From NCBI GenBank assembly GCA_964017155.1, contig OZ024861.1, positions 28,853,733-28,917,732 on the forward strand: a DNA stretch of 64,000 nucleotides, given 5' to 3'. The notes beneath the pieces are model-generated. The model made no database searches. It was not told the DNA's origin and was given only the letters and a program-made list of their open reading frames with translations. How positions within the stretch are numbered: position 1 is the stretch's first letter; every line of letters begins with the position of its first letter. Shown here piece by piece: positions 60,801-64,000 of the stretch. Both the position numbers and the translations under genes were made by a program. The stretch is from Oasisia sp. SBJ-2009. Lineage: Eukaryota > Annelida > Polychaeta > Sabellida > Siboglinidae.

Positions 60801-61556
60801 ATCCTCTCAGCAAGACAAGAAGGAAAAAATGGCTTTCAGCTGTATGAAAAATTGCAAATTCATTATGAAAAATATTTAAAAGTCATTCAAGTATTAAATT
60901 GTCGAGAATAAATAATATATGTTGATTTCATGCATATTGGTTTATTTTTTTTAAATATGTAAACATAATTGTGAAACTTTGTTATTTGTAATCTTCTATA
61001 CAAACAAAGTAAACAAATTCAGTATTCTGCCATGTGATGGGACAGTTTTTGTGGCTTTGTTTTGGAAATTAGTGATGTTTGAAAATGTCAACTGACAAAG
61101 CATTAATTGATAAGAGTAGTGTTGTGTGTAAACATGCCAGAAACACCCTAATGTCTTCCACATTTTAAATTTTAAGTTACTTAGTTTATTTAGCACAGTT
61201 TTTATCCTCAGTGCAGAATTCACCATTTATCTTCATGTAAAAGGTCAACTAACTATGTTATGAAACAGACTTCAAACAAACAATACCCACATCTTGGTGG
61301 GTGGTTGCATTCACTATCTCGTTTTGAGCACGTTTCATAAAATGACATGGAGTGTAATCAGTGAAGGGGTGTAAACATGGAGTGTAAAGGGCTAACGATT
61401 ATTTTACGTGAGAGGTAAAGGGTTAAGTTGTTCTGTGTGCAGATGGAGTCGTGGGCAACGTCCAAGATGCTGCCCGGTCAGTTCACTGGCTCAACAGACA
61501 TCCACATGCTTTCACAGCAGGAGCTGCATGGCGGCTACCACGCCTGGATCAGAAAG
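20947..61556 (+). CDS. SON: SON, nuclear-speckle splicing cofactor (nine exons, 3' end beyond window)
   Basis: SON is an RS-domain protein that organises nuclear speckles and supports splicing of introns with weak splice sites. Exons: 20947-22468, 23340-23535, 42450-42608, 47265-47429, 48700-48809, 58545-58705, 59751-60002, 60613-60723, 61443-61556; 930 codons here, all phases matching. Seen: N-terminal [19 protein letters not shown] (from residue 103), like the vertebrate NIEQIFRSFVVSK start; eight 13-residue repeats (160-263); Lys/His/Arg-rich tracts; an RS domain (about 573-665); then the diagnostic SON C-terminal block: [71 protein letters not shown]. Vertebrate SON continues with a G-patch and a dsRNA-binding domain, which I did not find before 64000. 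An acceptor (TTATTTTCAG) just before the Met implies an upstream exon, non-coding or short coding. Confidence 0.9.
21424..21735 (+). repeat. SON: In-frame 39-bp coding minisatellite in SON, 8 units
   Basis: Eight units of exactly 39 bp encode [13 protein letters not shown]; the last unit changes to LENKEK. Units differ by only a few substitutions. Neighbouring duplication: [12 protein letters not shown] occurs twice (21816-21887). Vertebrate SON has unrelated coding repeats, so repeat-rich low complexity is a property of the family rather than a conserved sequence. Confidence 0.95.
22933..23270 (+). mobile_element. SINE family A (tRNA-derived), copy 2, full length
   Basis: tRNA-like head GTGGTCGTGCGGTAGAGCGC, B box GGTTCAATCCC, a body matching 12749-12980, and an AAG-repeat tail (about 23250-23269). 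It is in SON intron 1, ending about 70 bp before the next exon. Not a tRNA gene: no acceptor stem or cloverleaf closes. The rest of the intron (22469-22932) shows nothing. Confidence 0.8.
23340..23535 (+). CDS. SON: SON exon 2
   Basis: Encodes [16 protein letters not shown], an acidic Ser-rich stretch, then a Lys/Arg/His-rich tract ([14 protein letters not shown]) into RKRARSKSR. Acceptor GACGTGCAG, donor AGCAG|GTGAGA, phase 2. Confidence 0.85.
23600..24060. repeat. Degenerate tandem repeat (~40 bp)
   Basis: A worn repeat around the phrases CCTCCATTTGCACCC, CTTGAGGCT and TTCAAAAACC recurs about ten times with indels, directly after SON exon 2. Old array, no reading frame. Confidence 0.7.
24230..24640 (+). 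repeat. Dispersed repeat 'R', copy 2
   Basis: Matches 3232-3660: ACTATGAAAATGATAACATA, CTGCCAAACTACTCCTCACA, TACAAAATAA and GTATCATCGATGGCGGCT, then ACCATAA. Same strand as copy 1. Confidence 0.55.
24690..24965 (-). repeat. Dispersed repeat 'R', copy 3 (inverted)
   Basis: The reverse complement matches 3270-3545 closely. It lies 50 bp after copy 2 in opposite orientation, so the pair forms a long imperfect inverted repeat. Confidence 0.6.
27199..27871. mobile_element. TTAA-flanked (piggyBac-like) non-autonomous element, 673 bp
   Basis: TTAA on both sides (27195-27198, 27872-27875). Inverted termini CCGCTTAGCACTCAAGTCGG and (reverse complement of the right end) CCCATTAGCACTCAGCCG agree over most positions. 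No transposase. piggyBac and Kolobok both target TTAA; the termini look more piggyBac-like. Confidence 0.7.
28650..28985 (+). mobile_element. SINE family B (tRNA-derived), with amplified A box
   Basis: The head contains the A-box match TGGCACAGTGG, in which an 8-bp unit GGCACAGT is repeated five times, then a B-box-like GGTTTGAATCC. The body has GAGTGAGTACCTGGC and GTTCAGTTGAACTA, shared with copies at 32514 and 47969. Confidence 0.75.
30597..30690. repeat. (TTGG)n(TTTG)n compound microsatellite
   Basis: About nine GGTT units followed by about twelve GTTT units. Confidence 0.95.
30757..31484. repeat. 29-bp minisatellite, 25 units
   Basis: Unit ACTAGTCCTTTGGGCTGTAG + GTCCTTCAG. First and last unit starts (30757, 31453) are exactly 24 periods apart, so there is no net indel. 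Variant units (GGGTTG, GGACTG) recur 232 bp apart, i.e. an 8-unit higher-order duplication. Unrelated in sequence to the 29-bp array at 50699. Confidence 0.97.
31999..32229. repeat. Alternating 54/59-bp tandem repeat, 4 units
   Basis: Units begin TGTTAGACTGTCTGTGGTTT; start positions 32001, 32055, 32114 and 32168 give spacings 54, 59, 54, from presence or absence of a short CTAGAG-type insertion. Confidence 0.9.
32514..32690 (+). mobile_element. SINE family B, 3' part
   Basis: Contains GAATGAGTACCTGGCTGTAA, CCCAGAGAAGGTGAGATG and CAGTTGAACAGGTCT, shared with 10711, 28650 and 47969. The tRNA-like head is not recognisable upstream. Confidence 0.6.
34883..34938. repeat. Self-complementary CA/CG/TG alternating tract
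   Basis: An alternating purine-pyrimidine run goes from CACACA through CGCGCG to GTGTGT, a near-perfect palindrome with Z-DNA or cruciform potential. Confidence 0.85.
34946..35032. repeat. (TA)n microsatellite
   Basis: Interrupted TA tract directly following the palindromic CG tract. Confidence 0.9.
35442..35848. repeat. Polypurine GGGA/GGGAGAA tract, ~400 bp
   Basis: Purines only apart from rare exceptions, made of GGGAGGGAGAAGGGAGGG-type units with many GGG runs. All three frames on both strands are open because of composition, so the long Ser/Pro/Leu ORFs here are artefacts. Pre-mRNA sense is purine-rich. Confidence 0.96.
36772..36903. repeat. Near-perfect palindrome, ~132 bp
   Basis: Arms TTTTGTAAGAAATTAACTTA and CGATGTTTCGAC fold back on GTCGAAACGTCG and TAAGTTACTTTCTTACAAAA around a 7-base loop CCATCAG (36831-36837). 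The right arm has about 9 extra bases (CCCCCGGTA region). No coding capacity. Confidence 0.85.
37403..37460. repeat. (TA)n microsatellite
   Basis: Pure TA run in SON intron 2. Confidence 0.97.
38239..38447 (-). pseudogene. Decayed non-LTR retrotransposon fragment (C-terminal end)
   Basis: The minus strand reads [11 protein letters not shown], stop, [35 protein letters not shown], then stop and CPTGHEEDK. This is the familiar C-terminal signature of invertebrate LINE-type ORF2 proteins (GRPKTTW...WGEAQ..A.DR..WR). Both in-frame stops look like decay. No reverse transcriptase domain remains nearby, so it is 5'-truncated. Confidence 0.75.
38817..39512. repeat. 21-bp minisatellite, ~33 units
   Basis: Unit GTGTCCAGGGAGGTGTGGTCA; period 21, with one unit shortened by 7 bp near 39210. 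The 3' half carries CCGGGG variants. In-frame ORFs on both strands (VQGGVVS; TPPWTL) are products of the 7-codon period. Confidence 0.97.
40141..40324 (-). mobile_element. Possible hAT-type element end
   Basis: Read on the minus strand the segment begins CAGGGCTTGACATTGGCACT, resembling termini of hAT-type elements in invertebrates. It contains an inverted repeat of TGGCCCGAACTGGCCCGAC-like sequence. I found no matching second end or target duplication. Confidence 0.3.
41577..41735. repeat. (AC)n microsatellite with degenerate flank
   Basis: Pure AC for about 70 bp, then CATG/CACA-rich alternating sequence. Confidence 0.96.
41807..42349. repeat. 34-bp minisatellite built of two 17-bp half units, ~16 units
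   Basis: Half units GTGAACACATCAACCAR and GTGAACACATTAATAAT alternate. Nearly uniform 5' half, more variants at the 3' end (AATACT, AATAGT). It ends about 100 bp before SON exon 3. Confidence 0.96.
42450..42608 (+). CDS. SON: SON exon 3 (RS domain)
   Basis: Encodes [20 protein letters not shown], then [20 protein letters not shown]. 159 nt, phase 2 on both sides, so skipping would keep the frame and shorten the RS domain by 53 residues. Acceptor TTGCATTACAG, donor ATAG|GTATGT. Confidence 0.93.
42664..42840. repeat. Palindrome with TA core, ~177 bp
   Basis: Arms CTGACTAATCTGAGAATGCT and AGCATTCCCAGAGTTGTCAG are inverted copies with few mismatches, closing on a long (TA)n core (about 42696-42798). 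It starts 55 bp after SON exon 3. Confidence 0.8.
42845..42891. repeat. (TA)n microsatellite
   Basis: Pure TA run immediately after the palindrome. The rest of SON intron 3 up to 44884 shows nothing I can support. Confidence 0.95.
44885..45372. repeat. Polypyrimidine CTCTCTTCTC tract, ~490 bp
   Basis: C/T only apart from scattered A and G, built of TCTCTCTTCTCTCTCC units. Broadly complementary to the polypurine tract at 35442-35848. Long Ser/Leu/Pro ORFs here are compositional. The remaining intron (45373-47264) shows nothing recognisable. Confidence 0.96.
47265..47429 (+). CDS. SON: SON exon 4
   Basis: Encodes the second half of the RS domain ([33 protein letters not shown]), then [16 protein letters not shown], matching the vertebrate LDKAQLLEIA block. 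165 nt, phase 2 on both sides. Acceptor CTTCTGTTTAG, donor GAT|GTGAGT. Confidence 0.93.
47969..48210 (+). mobile_element. SINE family B (tRNA-derived), copy near SON exon 5
   Basis: Head GTGGCACAGTGGGTGG, worn B box (TTTAAATCCTG), body GAATGAGTACCTGGCAATAG and CCCAGAGAAGGCGAGATG as in the copies at 28650 and 32514. Confidence 0.7.
48258..48656. mobile_element. TIR element with 6-bp target duplication, copy 2
   Basis: Ends CAGGGTCCGTAC and GTACGGATCCTG; flanks ATGAAT / ATGAGT (5 of 6 match). 399 bp, same orientation as copies 1 and 3. Ends 43 bp before SON exon 5. Confidence 0.85.
48700..48809 (+). CDS. SON: SON exon 5
   Basis: Encodes [20 protein letters not shown] then [12 protein letters not shown], matching vertebrate LKP...KKSGGATIEELT. 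Acceptor GTGTTGCAG preceded by TG-rich rather than pyrimidine-rich sequence; donor ACAG|GTGATG, phase 1. Confidence 0.93.
49397..49759. repeat. 21-bp minisatellite, 17 apparently identical units
   Basis: Unit ATGCATCTAATCCCCCCATC + T, 17 copies without a visible substitution. C6 runs recur every 21 bp. ORFs on both strands (HLIPPSM; CIDGGIR) follow from the 7-codon period. Confidence 0.98.
50113..50506. mobile_element. TIR element with 6-bp target duplication, copy 3
   Basis: Ends CAGGGTCGTAC and GTACGGACCCTG; perfect flanking duplication TATATT (50107-50112, 50507-50512). 394 bp. Confidence 0.9.
50699..58544 (+). repeat. 7.8-kb, 29-bp minisatellite (~270 units) ending in the 3' splice site of SON exon 6
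   Basis: Unit TCTGTGTGGAGTCTAACACT + GACGGTGGT. TGTGGAGTC at 50702 and 58503 are exactly 269 periods apart, so no net indel. Variation is by substitution: GAC/GAT, TTCT/TCCT, GTCTAAC/GTCAAAC/ATCTAAC. Each standard unit carries CTAAC and CTGAY, both fitting the metazoan branch-point consensus CTRAY, then a GAG. The terminal unit instead reads TTCTGTGCAG and is the acceptor; its CTAAC and CTGAC adenines are 30 and 24 nt from the AG. No open frame of any length runs through it. Confidence 0.97.
58545..58705 (+). CDS. SON: SON exon 6
   Basis: Encodes [20 protein letters not shown], an acidic stretch, and [20 protein letters not shown], matching vertebrate PPFYHHPFKLSEPKP. The acceptor lies at the end of the giant minisatellite; donor GCC|GTGAGT, phase 0. 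Confidence 0.95.
58781..58980 (+). repeat. Dispersed repeat 'Q', copy 2
   Basis: Shares TTTCACTAAYGTTG and ACTGGTGTGTCATGGAAATA with copies at 9585 and (inverted) 63370. SON intron 6 otherwise (58981-59750) shows nothing. Confidence 0.6.
59751..60002 (+). CDS. SON: SON exon 7
   Basis: Encodes [20 protein letters not shown] and [20 protein letters not shown], matching vertebrate [10 protein letters not shown]...EWVPVEK, then a PTATAT repeat (18-bp units, about 59883-59946) and VFPDPPIQ. Acceptor TGTTGGCAG, donor CAG|GTAGGG, phase 0. Confidence 0.95.
60341..60620 (+). repeat. SON: 28-bp minisatellite of ten tandem 3' splice sites at SON exon 8
   Basis: Unit TTGTCCTTCCTGTCGCAG + CCTGTCAGTA. 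The phrase AG|CCTGTCAG occurs at 60361 and every 28 bp to 60613, ten times; the last is the exon start. Most units have CGCAG, two have CATAG, one has CTCAG. Each unit therefore copies a pyrimidine tract, an AG and the first exon bases. Confidence 0.95.
60613..60723 (+). CDS. SON: SON exon 8
   Basis: Encodes [37 protein letters not shown], aligning with vertebrate PVDISTAMSERALAQKRL. I chose the last of ten tandem acceptors because PVSI follows directly as in orthologues and upstream units add non-conserved sequence. Phase 0; donor CAG|GTGTGT. Confidence 0.88.
61443..61556 (+). CDS. SON: SON exon 9 (last in window)
   Basis: Encodes [20 protein letters not shown] then [18 protein letters not shown], matching vertebrate [19 protein letters not shown]. 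Acceptor TGTTCTGTGTGCAG, donor AAG|GTGGGT, phase 0. The next expected block is the G-patch, not seen before the window ends. Intron 8 (60724-61442) shows nothing beyond AAAGGGTTAA-type phrases near 61380-61425. Confidence 0.94.
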
Positions 61557-62593
61557 GTGGGTCATCTGCTGACCACGGGTCACTCCTGTGTGGCCTCTGG
61601 CTATTCATCTACGTGGTCACTGTTCTAGCGTGGAGGTGTTTAAATGTAAACTTGCGAAGTGAGATTCATGAGATTCAGTGTGGAATTTTACAAAGTTACT
61701 CAGTCATTGCTACTCGGTCAAGTATTGTCCTATGTGTCAAACCACATGCAGAGTGTATCCCCCCCCCCCGGCAGTGTAACTGATTTTCCTGCTTTGTTTA
61801 AAATTCCATTAGTAGTCATCCAGAATATTTAGCAGGATTTGGCTGTTTGATAATTTTTTTGCAATGACATCTGTTAGTTTTAAGTGATTGTTGGACTTTT
61901 TTGTATTGTATTGTAATAATCTGAATTATTTTTTATAAAAACATGGCATGTTGGGATGGTTGCCTACAACGTCATGTGAAACAAACAGTTTTGCACAATC
62001 TTTCCTGTCTAGTTCATCCTAACTCCCGTCCCCTATCATCAGTCAGACATCTTCATCCGCTCCCGTACACTTTCTCCTTTCATTTGTCCAAGCCTCTCCA
62101 AGGTATGTTAATCCCAATGACCAGTTTCTGTCTTTTTAAAGTCGCCCATGGGTTGTATTGCCTTGTGTTATCACTAACTCAGCTCATCCTCTATGTTGAC
62201 CTCTGTGTCCAAATCTTGATGGTTACCAGTCTACGGTCTTCATCTTTCTCGTGCCCTGCTTGATGTAAACACTCCGCGGAAATGTGATGGGAATGCATGC
62301 ATGTTACTATAAGAAATGGGACCTCTGGTGGTAAAGAATGTTATCTTGGTGTGTGCTTGAGGATTTATTTCAGGCTCCATTTGACATTGGATGTCAGTGA
62401 CAGCAATTGTGACAGCGCCTTGTCCACGGACACGTACTGTAGAAGTGCTAATGACGAAGAATCACACTCTGAAAGCTTTTACAACAAACTTTTGCGTTGT
62501 TCTTGTAACAACTGATCTCTCTTCCAGAATCTGCTCTAGGCTTGTCGGTCATGTATCATTACATCACACGGTAGTTTTGTTTAGTTTTGAAAA
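61557..62593. other. SON intron 9, first part
   Basis: No exon or repeat recognised. Short ORFs here lack similarity to the expected SON G-patch sequence. Confidence 0.6.
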
Positions 62594-63060
62594 CCGCTGT
62601 CGTGCTTACATTTTTCCAGTCGTTATAAACGTTCCGACTGATGTTTCTGTGCATGCGCGATAAATGTAAAATCATCAATGTGCAGCGAACCGACAAAGCA
62701 TTTTCGGTATAAATGCCACGGGCTGTTCGTAAACTCTCCTGTAATGATTACTGTGAAGAGTTGCTTAAAATGTCGTTCAATACAATAAAATATTACGTTT
62801 GTTTAAATCACTGTCACGGATTATGGCGCACTATTGTCACGTGATTTATGCTTGCTATCAAAACATGCCTCAAACCTGGTTTGCCTCATGTTAATTTTGC
62901 AACAAATAACTTTGCTGAGACGTTATATACATCCTAACGAACAGCCCGTAATATTTATACCTAAAATGCTTTCTTCTTTCGCTGCACAGTGATGATTTTA
63001 TATTAGAAACGTCAATTGGAACATTTATAACACCGTAAAAATGTAAGCGCGACAACGCTA
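62594..63060. mobile_element. Foldback element with ~135-bp inverted arms
   Basis: The left arm (62594-62730) and right arm (about 62930-63060) are inverted copies with scattered changes; shared phrases are GTGCAGCGAA, AAAGCATTTT, GGTATAAAT and CGGGCTGTTCGT. The loop is about 200 bp. No transposase. Confidence 0.75.
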
Positions 63061-63079
63061 CTGGTTGGACTGTGACATT

Positions 63080-63150
63080 GTGACACTATAGTGACCCAGC
63101 AGCTGCTGCAACAGCAGCTGTGGCAGCTGTAGCAGCAGCTGCAGCTGGCA
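63080..63150. repeat. Imperfect CAGCTG/GCAGCT trinucleotide tract
   Basis: CAG, CTG and GCT triplets over about 60 bp, self-complementary. One frame reads an Ala-rich peptide, but no good splice sites bound it. Confidence 0.6.
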
Positions 63151-63369
63151 GTGACCGCGCAGACTGGACAAGAGATAGGACTCTTGTCCTGCAACAGGTT
63201 TTCCTGAGAGTTGGATACTGGGCAGCTGAAGTCAGCTCCCTAGTACCCAACTCTCCCTTCTGTCATCCCCTTCTGGCTATGGGAGTAGAGAGAGGGACAT
63301 TTGGGGATATCACGCTGGGATATGTCCCCCAAAGAGTCATCATTAAAAAAAATTATTAAAGTTACATTT

Positions 63370-63470
63370 AAGCAGTTTTTAAAATGCAAAAAGCCACTGC
63401 AATTTCACAGAGGACACTATTTCGTGTGACACACCAGTGGAAGTGAGCAAAATATAAATATTTTAAACCA
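63370..63470 (-). repeat. Dispersed repeat 'Q', copy 3 (inverted)
   Basis: The reverse complement contains CACTGGTGTGTCACACGAAA and TAGTGTCCTCTGTGAAATTG, matching copies at 9585 and 58781. Confidence 0.55.
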
Positions 63471-63706
63471 AAAAATATTATAAACTTGAAATCTCCTTAC
63501 TGTTATCATAAAACATGAGTATAATGTAGTATAAACTACACATGCCAACATTCCTACTATTCAAATGTATTCTGAAGAACAGCACTATAATTCAACCATT
63601 ATAAGTACTAATAATAATTACCAAGTAGAAATAAAAAAATTGAATAAAGACCTAGTTGTTCAGTATGCAGTATAAAAATGGTGCTAAAATATGTTTAGAT
63701 TACAAA

Positions 63707-63829
63707 GTTAACAAAACAGTTTTATCAAAGCATTATGATTTGCTAAGGTGTTCAAATATATAGTATAAACTACATCTATTTGAACACCTTACCAAGTCAT
63801 AATAATTTGATAAAACTATTGTGTTAACT
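63707..63829. repeat. Palindrome, ~52-bp arms
   Basis: GTTAACAAAACAGTTTTATC and GGTGTTCAAATA in the left arm pair with TATTTGAACACC and GATAAAACTATTGTGTTAAC in the right arm; the loop is about 18 bases. MITE-like. 63830-64000 shows nothing. Confidence 0.8.
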
Positions 63830-64000
63830 GTTTGATTTCGAGATTGTAACTTTTACACCATTTCAACAAGGTAATTAATTATTCATATTTTTATTATGAC
63901 CAGACTTTACAGATAGAAAGTGATCACTAACTATAACTACTGTACATACAGTGTACAATGGATTTGGTGGTAAAACAGGCATAGATATTGGAAACATGAA

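Noticed and set aside
63120..63195. Ala-rich frame over the CAG/GCT tract as a SON exon
   Set aside because: Poor acceptor (no pyrimidine tract) and poor donor (GTTTTC); no match to the SON C-terminus.
61557..64000. Search for the SON G-patch exon (GG-G-LM-KMGW type)
   Set aside because: No frame encodes such a block; the exon is presumably beyond the window.

Overview
This is nuclear DNA from an animal. Two multi-exon genes on the + strand are separated by a repeat-rich spacer. All introns I placed are GT-AG, protein-coding sequence is a small share of the window, and the rest is dense in microsatellites, minisatellites, SINEs and short terminal-inverted-repeat (TIR) elements. Protein similarity to vertebrate orthologues is clear but far from identical, so an invertebrate is likely. 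A lophotrochozoan such as a mollusc is my guess from the repeat style; the sequence alone does not prove it.

Layout. 1-2555: upstream region with TA arrays, a tandem duplication carrying a CTCF-like motif three times, and a solo LTR. 2556-14080: complete 11-exon gene for a Golgi class I alpha-1,2-mannosidase (GH47, MAN1A type), 650 residues with all splice phases consistent. 14081-20941: spacer with an 0.8-kb TIR element and no convincing gene. 20947-61556 and beyond: nine exons of SON, the nuclear-speckle splicing cofactor (N-terminal motif, in-frame 39-bp repeats, RS domain, conserved C-terminal block). The G-patch and dsRNA-binding exons are not in the window and should lie past 64000.

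The most unusual structure is in the SON introns. Two minisatellites end exactly at a functional 3' splice site. One is a 7.8-kb array of about 270 units of 29 bp (50699-58544). Each unit carries two branch-point-like motifs, and only the last has a CAG acceptor. The other is a ten-copy 28-bp array (60341-60620) in which every unit repeats the acceptor plus the first bases of the exon. SON is itself needed for splicing weak introns, so a splicing feedback loop is an attractive but untested idea. SON also carries at least five other minisatellites, long complementary polypurine and polypyrimidine tracts on either side of a frame-neutral RS exon, and large hairpins. The MAN1A introns have none of these arrays.

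Mobile elements: a 0.4-kb element with 6-bp target duplications (three copies, two of them 25 and 43 bp upstream of 3' splice sites), two tRNA-derived SINE families, a pogo-like and a TTAA-flanked non-autonomous element, foldback palindromes, a decayed LINE fragment, and several unclassified dispersed repeats. The two genes have no evident functional link: one acts in N-glycan trimming in the Golgi, the other in pre-mRNA splicing.
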